Shown here: positions 1 through 8,455 of the stretch, piece by piece
Position numbering within the stretch: the stretch's first letter is position 1
Layout of the letters: each line of letters opens with the position of its first letter
Assembly: GCF_902497625.1 (NCBI RefSeq)
Contig: NZ_CABVGX010000006.1
Span: forward strand, 101,012 to 165,011
Length of the DNA stretch: 64,000 bases
Source: Pseudomonas fluorescens
Lineage (GTDB): Bacteria; Pseudomonadota; Gammaproteobacteria; Pseudomonadales; Pseudomonadaceae
Direction: 5' to 3'
Notes under the pieces: model-generated
Told to the model about the DNA's origin: nothing
Databases searched by the model: none
Seen by the model: the letters and a program-made list of their open reading frames with translations, nothing else
Position numbers and translations under genes: made by a program

Positions 1-117
1 TTGCAGGCCGACACTGACTGGAAGAAGTTCGGCTTGTGGGCCGTGTTGCTATTGAGTGTTTTGTTCCTCGCGGCGATGGCGTTCAGTCTGCTGCGCAAGC
101 CGCCAGCCAGCTCCTGA
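1..117 (+). CDS. C-terminal fragment of a membrane-anchored protein (possibly DUF3999 family)
   Basis: The window opens inside an open frame that ends with TGA at 115-117. The visible tail has one hydrophobic helix (roughly LWAVLLLSVLFLAAMAF) followed by a short basic and proline-containing end (RKPPASS). That fits the C-terminal membrane anchor of an otherwise exported protein. In related pseudomonads a DUF3999 gene lies near fbp, so that family is my guess from context. The fragment is too short to assign by sequence alone. Confidence 0.5.
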   Translation: MQADTDWKKFGLWAVLLLSVLFLAAMAFSLLRKPPASS

Positions 118-257
118 AGGCTGGCTTTCGGGCGAAGAGCGATTCGTAATGGCCGTTCATTTTCAGCGCTCAACTGAGCTGTTTCCAACTACGCTAAACC
201 CGACGCATGAACTCTCTTGGGCGGATCACGTCTGATAGGAGGAAATGCGTGCTGACT

Positions 258-280
258 CGCGCTAAACTGCGCGGGTTTTT
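258..280 (+). terminator. Terminator-like hairpin in the fbp leader
   Basis: CGCGC and GCGCG pair around the loop TAAACT and are followed by GGTTTTTA. The stem is only 5 bp but perfect and GC-only. It lies about 28 bases before the fbp ATG. It could end the upstream transcript or attenuate fbp. Confidence 0.35.
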
Positions 281-308
281 AGCCCCCCCCATTCCACCGG
301 AGCCTTCC

Positions 309-1319
309 ATGTCCCGCGTTACCCTGAGTCGCTATCTGATTGAGCAGACCCGTAGCAACAACACGCCTGCCGATCTGCGTTTCCTGATCGAAGTGGTGGC
401 GCGCGCCTGTAAAGAAATCAGCCACGCCGTGTCTAAAGGCGCCCTGGGTGGTGTTCTGGGCAGCATGGGCACTGAAAACGTCCAGGGCGAAGTGCAGAAG
501 AAACTCGACGTGATTTCCAACGAGATTCTGCTCGAAGCCAACGAATGGGGCGGTCACCTGGCCGGCATGGCGTCCGAAGAAATGGACAACGCTTACCAGA
601 TCCCGGGCAAATACCCGAAAGGTGCCTACCTGCTGGTATTCGACCCACTGGACGGTTCGTCGAACATCGACATCAACGCCCCGGTCGGCACCATTTTCTC
701 GGTACTGCGTTGCCCGAGCGAATACCTCAGCCAGAACGAAGCCCTGAATGAAAAGGCGTTCTTGCAGCCAGGCACCGAGCAGGTAGCGGCCGGTTATGCC
801 ATCTACGGCCCGCAAACCATGCTCGTGCTGACCTTGGGCGACGGCGTGAAAGGCTTCACCCTGGACCGTGAAATGGGCAGCTTCGTGCTCACTCATGAAG
901 ACATCACCATTCCTGAGTCCACCCAGGAATTTGCCATCAACTCGTCCAACCAGCGTCACTGGGAAGCACCGGTGCAGCGTTACGTCAGCGAATTGCTGGC
1001 CGGTGAGGAAGGCCCGCTGAAGAAGAACTACAACATGCGCTGGGTGGCCGCGATGGTTGCCGACGTGCACCGCATCCTGACCCGTGGCGGCCTGTTCATG
1101 TACCCACGCGACAGTCGCGAGCCATCGAAGCCGGGCAAACTGCGCCTGATGTACGAAGCCAACCCGATGTCGTTCCTGGTTGAGCAAGCGGGCGGTGCGT
1201 CCACCGACGGCCATCAGCGCATCCTCGACATTCAGCCTGAAGGCCTGCATCAGCGCGTAGCGGTGTACCTCGGTTCGAAAGAAGAAGTTGCACGCGTCAC
1301 GGCTTACCACAAGGAATAA
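309..1319 (+). CDS. fbp: Fructose-1,6-bisphosphatase class I
   Basis: Hydrolyses fructose-1,6-bisphosphate to fructose-6-phosphate, the committed step of gluconeogenesis, in the cytoplasm. The 336-residue product is normal length for a class I enzyme. It carries the metal-binding signature DPLDGSSN at residues 112-119, with acidic ligands EE at 90-91. The C-terminal part ([20 protein letters not shown]) is also typical of the family. I chose ATG 309 because GGAG at 299-302 is well spaced and the product has family length. The frame is open further upstream. GTG 249 has a stronger AGGAGG at 237-242 and would add 20 residues (see findings). Confidence 0.96.
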   Translation: MSRVTLSRYLIEQTRSNNTPADLRFLIEVVARACKEISHAVSKGALGGVLGSMGTENVQGEVQKKLDVISNEILLEANEWGGHLAGMASEEMDNAYQIPGKYPKGAYLLVFDPLDGSSNIDINAPVGTIFSVLRCPSEYLSQNEALNEKAFLQPGTEQVAAGYAIYGPQTMLVLTLGDGVKGFTLDREMGSFVLTHEDITIPESTQEFAINSSNQRHWEAPVQRYVSELLAGEEGPLKKNYNMRWVAAMVADVHRILTRGGLFMYPRDSREPSKPGKLRLMYEANPMSFLVEQAGGASTDGHQRILDIQPEGLHQRVAVYLGSKEEVARVTAYHKE

Positions 1320-1322
1320 ACC

Positions 1323-1925
1323 ATGACTGCGCCTTGGCAGCCATTGCTCGAATGGTGGTTCGGTTCTTCCGGATCAGCGCAAGAGACAGTGGCTGCCAAG
1401 GGCAGGTTATGGTTCGGCAAGCGCGACAGCCAGGACCTCGAAGCGCGCACGCGTTTCGGGGGCTGGGTCGAGCAGGCACTGGCCGGCAATTTGACCGAGT
1501 GGGCGCAACGTCCCGAAGGTTGGCTGGCACTGGTGCTGTTGCTTGATCAGTTACCGCGCATGATCTATCGCGATTCGCCCAAATCCTTCTCAGGTGACCT
1601 TAGAGCTCAGGCGCTGGTGGCCCAAGGCATTGCGGCGGATTTCGATCGTCAGTTGCGGCCGATTCAGCGGGTGTTCATCTATCTGGTGTTCGAGCATTGC
1701 GAAAACCTGGCGGTGCAGAACGAGGGCGTTTCGCGCTACATCGACCTGCTCGCGCAGCTGCCCGAGGCTGATCGGGCACTGTTCGCCGACTACCTGGACT
1801 TTGCCGAGAAGCATCAGAAGGTCATTGCGCGGTTTGGACGCTTTCCGCACCGGAACGCGGTGCTTGGGCGGGAGTCGACGGTCGAGGAGTTGGCGTTCCT
1901 TTCGGAGCCTGGGTCCAGATTCTGA
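1323..1925 (+). CDS. DUF924 family protein
   Basis: A 200-residue soluble protein of the DUF924 family (helical, TPR-like). It starts 3 bases after the fbp stop and is probably co-transcribed with fbp. Recognisable family features are the N-terminal LEWWFG, the WFGKRD segment, and the central LLLDQLPRMIYRDSP followed by the conserved VFEHCEN region. The biochemical function of the family is not established. The pairing with fbp is conserved in pseudomonads, as far as I recall, but says little about the role. No signal peptide or membrane segment is visible. Confidence 0.85.
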   Translation: MTAPWQPLLEWWFGSSGSAQETVAAKGRLWFGKRDSQDLEARTRFGGWVEQALAGNLTEWAQRPEGWLALVLLLDQLPRMIYRDSPKSFSGDLRAQALVAQGIAADFDRQLRPIQRVFIYLVFEHCENLAVQNEGVSRYIDLLAQLPEADRALFADYLDFAEKHQKVIARFGRFPHRNAVLGRESTVEELAFLSEPGSRF

Positions 1926-1950
1926 TTCTTCATTGTTGCTGATGCCGCCA

Positions 1951-2025
1951 TCACCAGCAGGCTGTCTCCCACATTTGGTTTGCGTGGTTCACAAATCCCC
2001 TGTGGGAGTCAGCCTGCTGGCGATG
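1951..2025. repeat. REP-type palindrome between convergent genes
   Basis: Imperfect inverted repeat: CACCAGCAGGCTG-TCTCCCACA on the left pairs with TGTGGGAG-TCAGCCTGCTGG on the right. It sits between the convergent DUF924 and chemoreceptor genes and may serve both as a transcription end. It is one of several related palindromes in the window. Confidence 0.7.
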
Positions 2026-2042
2026 AGGCCAGTGAGAGCGCC

Positions 2043-3935
2043 TTAAATCCTGAAACTACCCACCAGCTGCTTCAACCGCGCCGCCTGCTGCTCAAGGTCC
2101 GAGCACGCGCGCAAGGTTGATTGCAGATTCTCCACCCCTTCCTGGTTGAGCATGTTGATCTCGGTAATGTCGACGTTGATCGACTCCACCACCGCCGTCT
2201 GCTCTTCAGTCGCGGTCGCCACCGACTGGTTCATTCCGTCGATTTCGCCGATGCGCTGAGTCACGCTGCCCAGACGCTCGCCCGCCTGGTTGGCGATGCC
2301 GACGCTGCTTTCGCTCTGGCGCTGGCTGTCGGTCATGGTGCTGACTGCTTCGCGGGCGCCGACTTGCAACTCCTCGATCATTTTTTGCACTTGCTGTGCC
2401 GAATCCTGGGTGCGGTGGGCGAGGTTGCGGACTTCGTCGGCGACCACGGCAAAACCACGCCCGGCTTCACCGGCACGGGCCGCTTCAATGGCGGCATTAA
2501 GTGCCAGCAGGTTGGTTTGCTGCGAAATGCTGGTAATCACTTCCAGAATCTGCCCGATGTTCACTGTGTTGCTGTTGAGCGTTTCGATATTGCCGCACGA
2601 ATCGCTGATCTTCGCCGACAGCTGCTGCATTGCAGTAATGGTCTTATCCACCACTTGCTGGCCCTCTTCGGCCATCGCGCGCGCGTCGCTGGAATGCTGA
2701 GAGGCGAGGGCGGCGTTCTGGGCGATTTCCTGGGCGGCTGCGCCCAGTTGATTGATTGCGGCGGCGACACTGCTGGTGCGCGAGGCTTGCTGGTCGGAGT
2801 TGAGCATCGACGAGTTTGACGCAGCAACTACGCGCAGGGCGACTTCGTTTACCTGGCCGGTGGCCGAAGACACTTCACGGATCGAGGTATGAATGCGCTC
2901 CACGAAACGGTTGAACGAGGTGCCCAGTGCACCGAATTCATCCTGGCCGTGAATCGTCAGGCGTTTGGTCAGGTCGCCTTCGCCTTCGGCGATGTCATGC
3001 ATGGCGCGGCCCATGGTCAGCAACGGCTGCATCAGGAAACTGATCAGCATGCCCAGCAGCGCAATGATGATCACTACGGCGATGACCATGGCAATGATCG
3101 CCGAAGTGCGGAATTCGCCGAGCATGGCGAACGCGGTGTCTTGATCCAGCACCAGTGCGACATACCAGTCCGCCGACGGCACGCCGTTGACGTGGGTGAA
3201 GGAAATGAACTGGCGCTTGCCGTCGATCTCGACCTCTTTCATGCCGGGGCTGACCTGCGGTGCGCCGCTTGGGTACGCCTCGGTCAGGTTCTTCAGCACC
3301 AGTTTGCTGTCCGGGTGGATCAGGATCTTGCCGTCGGCGCCGACGATGAACGCATGACCGTGGCCACCGAAATTCAACGAATTGATGATCGCGCTGACAC
3401 TGGACAGGTCGATGTCAGCACCGGCGACGCCGATCATCTGACCTTCACGTTTCACGGGTGTGGCAACGGTGATCACCAGTTTGCCCGAAGAGGCCGCGAT
3501 GTACGGTTCTGTTACGACAGTTTGCTGCGCACTGTTGGCCGCTTTGTACCAGCCGCGGGCGCGAGGGTCGTAGTCGGCGGCGCGATTGCCGGCCGGGATC
3601 GAGAACATCACCCCGTCAGTGCCGCCGAAATAGCTCAGCTGAAAATTGCTGGTGTAAGCGGGCAGGTCAATGGCGCGCTTGAGACTGGCCGGCGCACTGC
3701 CGTCCACGGCGATCTGCTGGGACAGCGATTGCAGCAAGTGGATGCGACTTTCCAGCCAGGTCTGAATGTTGCTGGTGGTCAGGCTGCCGAGTTCCTGCAT
3801 CGACGTTTCAGTGCTGCTGCGCAACGTCTGGCGCTGGCGATAGTCGTTGAACATTATGAAACAAGCGAATGCAACGGCCACCACGAGGGCGGCAGCCAAC
3901 AGGATCTTGTGGCTGAATTTCATGTTTCTGGTCAT
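2043..3935 (-). CDS. Methyl-accepting chemotaxis protein with a dCache sensor domain
   Basis: A 630-residue inner-membrane chemoreceptor with TM1 at about 8-28, a periplasmic dCache domain at about 35-275 and TM2 at about 278-300. A HAMP domain and a cytoplasmic signalling domain follow, with the conserved hairpin tip ([18 protein letters not shown]). The sensor has most of the dCache amino-acid motif: Y122, R127, W129, Y130, Y145 and D174. The position usually Asp just after the second Tyr is Ala147, so the ligand class is uncertain. It is monocistronic. From memory P. aeruginosa has no receptor between the DUF924 and lipoprotein genes, so this one may be an accessory insertion. ATG 3923 (residue 5) is an alternative start. 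Confidence 0.92.
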   Translation of the reverse strand: MTRNMKFSHKILLAAALVVAVAFACFIMFNDYRQRQTLRSSTETSMQELGSLTTSNIQTWLESRIHLLQSLSQQIAVDGSAPASLKRAIDLPAYTSNFQLSYFGGTDGVMFSIPAGNRAADYDPRARGWYKAANSAQQTVVTEPYIAASSGKLVITVATPVKREGQMIGVAGADIDLSSVSAIINSLNFGGHGHAFIVGADGKILIHPDSKLVLKNLTEAYPSGAPQVSPGMKEVEIDGKRQFISFTHVNGVPSADWYVALVLDQDTAFAMLGEFRTSAIIAMVIAVVIIIALLGMLISFLMQPLLTMGRAMHDIAEGEGDLTKRLTIHGQDEFGALGTSFNRFVERIHTSIREVSSATGQVNEVALRVVAASNSSMLNSDQQASRTSSVAAAINQLGAAAQEIAQNAALASQHSSDARAMAEEGQQVVDKTITAMQQLSAKISDSCGNIETLNSNTVNIGQILEVITSISQQTNLLALNAAIEAARAGEAGRGFAVVADEVRNLAHRTQDSAQQVQKMIEELQVGAREAVSTMTDSQRQSESSVGIANQAGERLGSVTQRIGEIDGMNQSVATATEEQTAVVESINVDITEINMLNQEGVENLQSTLRACSDLEQQAARLKQLVGSFRI

Positions 3936-4197
3936 TGGTGAGCTACCGCGAAGGGGGGCTGTTGTAGGCGCAAATTTCTTCCTGATGAATATGTCGACAG
4001 CTCAGCGTCAAAGATTAGGCGCTTTTTGCTGGAAGCGACGAAATGCTCAATAGCGAGCGAAAGTTCCTGAAATGTAAAAAAAGCCAGACGAGCGGTGCCA
4101 GAAATAGCCAGACTATCGGGGAACCAGATAGGGGTTTGCTCTTCTAAGGTTCAGCTTGGCAGCCTATGCCAACCCCCTTTGCTCCAGGAGTTTCAAC
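3936..4197. other. Intergenic region between divergent genes
   Basis: This 262-bp spacer separates the chemoreceptor from the small lipoprotein gene and must hold promoters for both. I see no convincing FliA-type site for the chemoreceptor and no clear palindrome. The Shine-Dalgarno sequence of the right-hand gene (CAGGAG, 4185-4190) is plain. Confidence 0.4.
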
Positions 4198-4452
4198 ATG
4201 TCGCTGCGATCCATCGCCTTGCTGTCGTTCTGCGTGCTGCTGGCCGCATGCAGCAAGGTCAATCAGGAAAATTATTCCAAGTTGGAGGCAGGCATGCCCA
4301 AGGCCGAAGTTGAAGCCTTGCTCGGCAAAGCAACCGATTGTTCAGGTGCGCTCGGCATGTCCAGCTGCACCTGGGGCGACAAGAACAGCTTTATCAGCGT
4401 GCAGTATGCCGGTGACAAAGTGCTGATGTTTTCCGGCCAAGGCCTGAAGTAA
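4198..4452 (+). CDS. Small lipoprotein
   Basis: An 84-residue predicted lipoprotein. A short hydrophobic signal ends in the lipobox LAAC, with lipidated Cys18. The mature part contains EAGMPKAEVEALLGKAT, which resembles the conserved opening of SmpA/OmlA-like (BamE-like) small lipoproteins, followed by a Cys pair (CSGALGMSSC). The start at 4198 is supported by AGGAG seven bases upstream. An in-frame ATG at 4156 would add residues that spoil the signal peptide. It lies 30 bases before blc, in the same direction. The function is unknown. Confidence 0.85.
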   Translation: MSLRSIALLSFCVLLAACSKVNQENYSKLEAGMPKAEVEALLGKATDCSGALGMSSCTWGDKNSFISVQYAGDKVLMFSGQGLK

Positions 4453-4482
4453 ACCGGGGCAATTGCCCGCGGGAGAAAAACA

Positions 4483-5052
4483 ATGAAGCGGTTATTGATC
4501 CTCCTTTTTGCTGGCCTGGTACTGGCTGGTTGCGCCACTTCTGGCGAAGATCCTTTGGCGCCGAAAACCGTCGACAGTGTCAATCTGAAGAAGTACCAAG
4601 GGACCTGGTACGAACTGGCTCGATTGCCGATGTATTTTCAGCGCAACTGCGCGCAATCCGAAGCTCATTACACACTCAAGCCTGATGGCAACGTACTGGT
4701 ATTGAACCGCTGCCTGACTGAAAACTGGCAATGGGAAGAGGCTAAAGGCACGGCTTATCCGCAAGTGCCGGCCAAGACCGACAAGTTGTGGGTCGAGTTT
4801 GATACCTGGTTCTCGCGTTTGCTGCCCGGGGTCGCCAAGGGTCAATACTGGGTGTTGTATGTCAGCGATGACTACAAGACCGCCATCGTTGGCGATCCAA
4901 GTCGCAAGTACTTGTGGCTGCTGTCGCGGTCCCCTTCAGTCAATGGCGTAGTGCGTGAAGAGCTGCTGAGCAAAGCACGTCAGCAAGGTTACGACACCAC
5001 GCGACTGATCTGGCGAGCGTCGGATACGCAGATGGCGAAGACGTCGCATTGA
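4483..5052 (+). CDS. blc: Bacterial lipocalin, outer-membrane lipoprotein
   Basis: A 189-residue lipocalin. The signal peptide ends in lipobox LAGC (Cys17). The lipocalin signature GTWYELARLPMYFQRNC starts at residue 40. The final strand and helix region (YLWLLSRSP ... RQQGYDTTRLIW) is typical of Blc proteins. Bacterial lipocalins bind fatty acids or lysophospholipids at the outer membrane and are linked to envelope maintenance. It is probably co-transcribed with the preceding small lipoprotein gene and ends just before a REP palindrome. Confidence 0.93.
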   Translation: MKRLLILLFAGLVLAGCATSGEDPLAPKTVDSVNLKKYQGTWYELARLPMYFQRNCAQSEAHYTLKPDGNVLVLNRCLTENWQWEEAKGTAYPQVPAKTDKLWVEFDTWFSRLLPGVAKGQYWVLYVSDDYKTAIVGDPSRKYLWLLSRSPSVNGVVREELLSKARQQGYDTTRLIWRASDTQMAKTSH

Positions 5053-5080
5053 CGACCGGCAAAGATCCATTGTGGGAGTG

Positions 5081-5161
5081 AGCCTGCTCGCGATAGCGGA
5101 CTGTCCGTCAGCATTGATATTGAGGCTGATGGCGCTATAGCGAGCAGGCTCACTCCCACAA
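5081..5161. repeat. REP-type palindrome
   Basis: Long inverted repeat: TGTGGGAGTGAGCCTGCTCG at 5081-5100 pairs with CGAGCAGGCTCACTCCCACA at 5141-5160, around an asymmetric core. It sits between the convergent blc and hutF genes. The same arms recur at 18665-18733, 35925-36013, 48235-48328 and 50609-50697. Confidence 0.85.
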
Positions 5162-5172
5162 TTGTTTTGATG

Positions 5173-6537
5173 TCAGCCCAGGAGTTCGCGCAGAACCTGG
5201 GTGAACGCGCGGCTGCTCTCTTCTTCAGCCGCATGACGCCCGTCCCGCACCACCCACTGGCCATTGACCAGCACGTCACGCACCTGGCGATCGCCACCGG
5301 CGAACAACCAGCGATTCAAAATACCGTCGCCCTTGGCCGTCGCCAGGTACGGATCGTTGCCATCGAGCACCAGCCAGTCCGCCCGTTTGCCAACTTCCAA
5401 CGCACCAATCGGTTGCCCCAGCGCCTGCGCGCCGCCATCCAGTGCTGCGTCATACAGCGTGCGGCCGACCATCGGCTGGTCCGCACCATACAAACGATTA
5501 CGGCGCTGATCACGCAAACGCTGGCCGTATTCCAGCCAGCGCAATTCTTCCACCACACTCAATGACACATGACTGTCGGAGCCGATGCCCATCCGCCCAC
5601 CTTGAGCCAGAAAGTCCACTGCCGGGAAAATTCCGTCGCCGAGATTAGCCTCGGTGGTCAGGCACAAGCCGGCAATGGCGCGACTCTTGGCCATCAGCGT
5701 GACTTCTTCCGGGTTGGCGTGGGTGGCGTGGACCAGGCACCAACGCTCATCGACGTCGGCGTTTTCATAAAGCCATTGCAGCGGACGACGACCACTCCAG
5801 CTCAGGCAGTCATCGACTTCCTTCTGCTGCTCGGCGATGTGAGTGTGCACCGGGCACGACTTGTCGCTGGCCGCGAGTACTTCGCTGATCTGCTGCGGCG
5901 TGACCGCGCGCAATGAGTGGAAACACAAACCCAGGGATTGCGCGGGCTGTTTCGCGAGGATCGGCTCCAGATGCGCTTGAAGCTTCAGATAGTTCTCGGT
6001 GCTGTTGATAAACCGGCGCTGACCGTCGTTCGGCATCTGGCCGCCGAAACCGGAGTGACTGTAGAGCACTGGTAGCAGGGTCAGGCCAATGCCGGCAGAC
6101 CGCGCCGCCTGACTGATTTGCACCGCCAGTTCGGCCGGGTCGGCGTATGGCTGGCCGCTGGCGTCGTGATGAACGTAGTGGAATTCTGCGACCGAGGTGT
6201 AACCGGCCTTGAGCATTTCGATGTACAGCTGCCGGGCGATGATTCCGAGCTGATCCGGGCTGATTTTTCCGACGAGGCGGTACATCAGGTCGCGCCAGGT
6301 CCAGAAACTGTCGTTTGGATTACCGGCCACTTCCGCCAAACCGGCCATCGCTCGCTGGAACGCGTGGGAGTGCAGGTTGGGCATTCCCGGCAGCACCGGA
6401 CCCCTTAACCGCTCGGCGCCAGCTGCGTGGGAATTGGCCTGGATATCGGTCAAAACGCCGTCGGCGTTGACTTCAAGGCGTACATCGTTGGCCCATCCGT
6501 TAGGCAGCAGCGCGCGATCGGCAAAGAAAGCGGACAT
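5173..6537 (-). CDS. hutF: Formimidoylglutamate deiminase
   Basis: Converts N-formimidoyl-L-glutamate to N-formyl-L-glutamate plus ammonia. This is the first half of the two-step branch of histidine breakdown used by pseudomonads. The 454-residue amidohydrolase has the metal-binding HSH pair in GMPNLHSHAFQR (residues 56 and 58), a second histidine segment PVHTHIAEQQ and a C-terminal Asp in GIGSDSHVS. I start at ATG 6537 because the in-frame ATG 6552 adds five residues (MGCRT) not expected in the family. The gene is divergent from hutC across an intergenic region holding a HutC-type operator. Confidence 0.95.
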   Translation of the reverse strand: MSAFFADRALLPNGWANDVRLEVNADGVLTDIQANSHAAGAERLRGPVLPGMPNLHSHAFQRAMAGLAEVAGNPNDSFWTWRDLMYRLVGKISPDQLGIIARQLYIEMLKAGYTSVAEFHYVHHDASGQPYADPAELAVQISQAARSAGIGLTLLPVLYSHSGFGGQMPNDGQRRFINSTENYLKLQAHLEPILAKQPAQSLGLCFHSLRAVTPQQISEVLAASDKSCPVHTHIAEQQKEVDDCLSWSGRRPLQWLYENADVDERWCLVHATHANPEEVTLMAKSRAIAGLCLTTEANLGDGIFPAVDFLAQGGRMGIGSDSHVSLSVVEELRWLEYGQRLRDQRRNRLYGADQPMVGRTLYDAALDGGAQALGQPIGALEVGKRADWLVLDGNDPYLATAKGDGILNRWLFAGGDRQVRDVLVNGQWVVRDGRHAAEEESSRAFTQVLRELLG

Positions 6538-6563
6538 GGTTCGGCACCCCATCGTGTGTTATT

Positions 6564-6579
6564 TGTATATACATATACA
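6564..6579. promoter_or_regulatory. Probable HutC operator in the hutF-hutC divergent promoter region
   Basis: TGTATATACATATACA is an inverted repeat with 7-bp arms (TGTATAT / ATATACA) and contains the TGTA-N2-TACA core reported for HutC sites. It lies 27 bases upstream of the hutF start and 65 bases before hutC. It also overlaps a possible leftward promoter (TTTACC, 17 bases, TATATG). This implies repression of hutF and autoregulation of hutCD. Confidence 0.75.
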
Positions 6580-6644
6580 GACGTTTGCCTGCCCGGTAAA
6601 CTGCGGCAAGCTAGCGACCACTATCAGACGATCAAGGATTAACC

Positions 6645-7394
6645 GTGCCGACTCCGCCCCCAGTGTCACCGTTGGCCGCACAGATGGGCGACAGTCCGGC
6701 GCCCTTGTACGCCCGCGTCAAACAGATGATCACCCAGCAGATCGACAGTGGTAACTGGCCGCCGCATTACCGCGTTCCGTCGGAAAGCGAGTTGGTCAAC
6801 CAGCTCGGCTTCAGCCGCATGACCATCAACCGTGCCCTGCGCGAGATGACGGCCGACGGTCTGCTGGTGCGCATGCAAGGTGTCGGTACGTTCGTCGCCG
6901 AGCCAAAAAGCCAGTCGGCGCTGTTTGAAGTGCACAACATCGCTGATGAAATCGCCTCGCGCGGCCATCGCCATACCTGCAAGGTGATCACCCTCGAAGA
7001 AGAGGCGGCGGGCTCCGAACGTGCGCTGGCGCTGGACATGCGCGAGGGGCAGAAAGTCTTCCACTCGCTGATCGTGCATTTCGAAAACGATATTCCGGTG
7101 CAAATCGAAGACCGTTTCGTTAACGCGTTGGTGGCACCGGACTACCTCAAACAGGATTTCACCCTGCAGACGCCTTACGCCTATCTGAACCAGGTCGCGC
7201 CGTTGACTGAAGGTGAACACGTGGTTGAAGCGATCCTCGCTGAATCGTCCGAGTGCAAGTTGTTACAGATCGAGAAGGGCGAGCCGTGCCTGCTGATTCG
7301 TCGCCGCACCTGGTCGGGCCGTCAGCCAGTGACCGCCGCCCGTTTGATTCACCCGGGTTCCCGTCATCGTCTGGAAGGACGGTTTCATAAATGA
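6645..7394 (+). CDS. hutC: Histidine utilisation repressor, GntR family
   Basis: A 249-residue transcriptional repressor. An N-terminal GntR winged helix spans about residues 20-85 (PLYARVKQMITQQI ... SRMTINRALREM ... GVGTFVAE). A C-terminal UTRA effector domain is expected to bind urocanate, the inducer of the hut genes. It starts with GTG at 6645, since no upstream ATG is usable. The stop overlaps the hutD start by 4 bases (ATGA), so hutC and hutD are translationally coupled. Operators are seen at 6564-6579 and 8310-8323. Confidence 0.95.
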   Translation: MPTPPPVSPLAAQMGDSPAPLYARVKQMITQQIDSGNWPPHYRVPSESELVNQLGFSRMTINRALREMTADGLLVRMQGVGTFVAEPKSQSALFEVHNIADEIASRGHRHTCKVITLEEEAAGSERALALDMREGQKVFHSLIVHFENDIPVQIEDRFVNALVAPDYLKQDFTLQTPYAYLNQVAPLTEGEHVVEAILAESSECKLLQIEKGEPCLLIRRRTWSGRQPVTAARLIHPGSRHRLEGRFHK

Positions 7395-7966
7395 GTGAGC
7401 TTCAACTACGCGTTCTACGCGCCAGAGACTATCCGCGCATGCCGTGGAAAAACGGCGGCGGCAGCACCGAAGAAATCACCCGCGACGCGGGGACGGGTCT
7501 TGATGGTTTTGGCTGGCGTCTGTCGATTGCCGACATTGGCGAGTCGGGCGGCTTTTCCACCTTCGCCGGCTACCAGCGCGTGATCACTGTTCTGCAAGGC
7601 AAGGGCATGACCTTGCGCGTCGACGGCCAGGATACCCGCGCGCTGTTACCGCTGGACCCCTATGCATTCAGCGGGGAAAGCCGGGTTTCCTGCTCCCTGC
7701 TCGGCGGACCGATCCGCGATTTTAATCTGATCTACGCGCCGCAACGTTACAGCGCAAGGCTGCAGTGGCTGGAAGGCGAGCAACGGTTTCTCACTTCGGC
7801 GGAAACGGTGCTGGTGTTCAGTGTCAGCGATGCGCTGGTAGTCAACGTCGGTAACAGCGCCTCACAACTGGATCGCCATGATTGCCTGCAACTGGACGCA
7901 AACAGTGGCTTGCAGGAAGTCTCCATTATCGGCGCCTGCTGCGTAATCGAACTGACCGCACGCTGA
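7391..7966 (+). CDS. hutD: HutD family protein
   Basis: A 191-residue cupin-fold protein of the HutD/Ves family. The N-terminal segment MPWKNGGGSTEEITRD is diagnostic, and FGWRLSIADIGESGGFSTFAGYQR follows. Its exact reaction is not established. In P. fluorescens it has been proposed to limit hut operon expression at high urocanate. It overlaps hutC by 4 bases and is followed by a 489-bp gap containing the hutU promoter. Confidence 0.93.
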   Translation: MSELQLRVLRARDYPRMPWKNGGGSTEEITRDAGTGLDGFGWRLSIADIGESGGFSTFAGYQRVITVLQGKGMTLRVDGQDTRALLPLDPYAFSGESRVSCSLLGGPIRDFNLIYAPQRYSARLQWLEGEQRFLTSAETVLVFSVSDALVVNVGNSASQLDRHDCLQLDANSGLQEVSIIGACCVIELTAR

Positions 7967-7987
7967 TCAACTGCTGACCGGATCCAC

Positions 7988-8096
7988 TGTGGGGGGGGCT
8001 TGCCCCCGTGGGGTCGCGAAGCGGCCCCAAAAAAACAACAGGACTGCTGCGCAGCCCACGGGGCGGTGCGACGTTTCGCCAAGCCCCCTCACCACA
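7988..8096. repeat. REPIN-type palindrome
   Basis: TGTGGGGGGGGCTTGCCCCC on the left is mirrored by GCCAAGCCCCCTCACCACA on the right, with an inner GC-rich inverted repeat. It belongs to the same family as the palindromes at 14738-14832 and its duplicates. Confidence 0.75.
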
Positions 8097-8289
8097 AGAG
8101 CCTCTTTACCTGTTTCCCATCGCGCACCATCTTGTTACCGAACGCCCCAGCGTGGCGCAAAGCTACGCTTAAAAACAGCAGCCACCCCTCCGCAAAATCC
8201 CCTGCAAAAATTTCATCTTCGCCAGAACCCACGGTTCAGGCGCTCTCCAGCCCTGCGCTGGTTCTCTCAAAAGATTTGATTCAAAAAGT

Positions 8290-8305
8290 TGGCCGCTCGA
8301 TTGCA
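8290..8305 (+). promoter_or_regulatory. Sigma-54 promoter of the hutU operon
   Basis: TGGCCGCTCGATTGCA fits the -24/-12 consensus TGGCACG-N4-TTGCA, with GG and GC at exactly the right spacing. Transcription should begin near 8315, inside the HutC operator. The hut operon of P. fluorescens is known to need RpoN together with the CbrAB or NtrBC activators. I could not identify the activator sites. Confidence 0.75.
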
Positions 8306-8309
8306 TATG

Positions 8310-8323
8310 CTTGTACATACAAG
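8310..8323. promoter_or_regulatory. HutC operator (Phut-type site) at the hutU promoter
   Basis: CTTGTACATACAAG has 6-bp perfect arms and the TGTA-N2-TACA core. Its reverse complement is CTTGTATGTACAAG, which I recall as a published HutC site. It covers the predicted transcription start of the sigma-54 promoter, so bound HutC would block open-complex formation. Confidence 0.82.
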
Positions 8324-8455
8324 TAAAGACGTATGCGTATGAGTTGATCGAGACTCTCTGCAGCGTCCACTGATTCGCTTGCGCCGCAACGAAGCGCGCA
8401 GGCTGCTTGCCCACTGCCAGGGTTGGTTTGAATTGATCGCTGAGGAGTCTTTTTC

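Larger units (their letters stand above)
7967..8455. other. hutD-hutU intergenic region
   Basis: This 489-bp gap holds a REP/REPIN palindrome at 7988-8096, then about 190 bp in which I recognise nothing. It ends with a sigma-54 promoter (8290-8305), a HutC operator (8310-8323) and a 130-base leader before hutU with GAGGAG as ribosome binding site. Confidence 0.7.
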
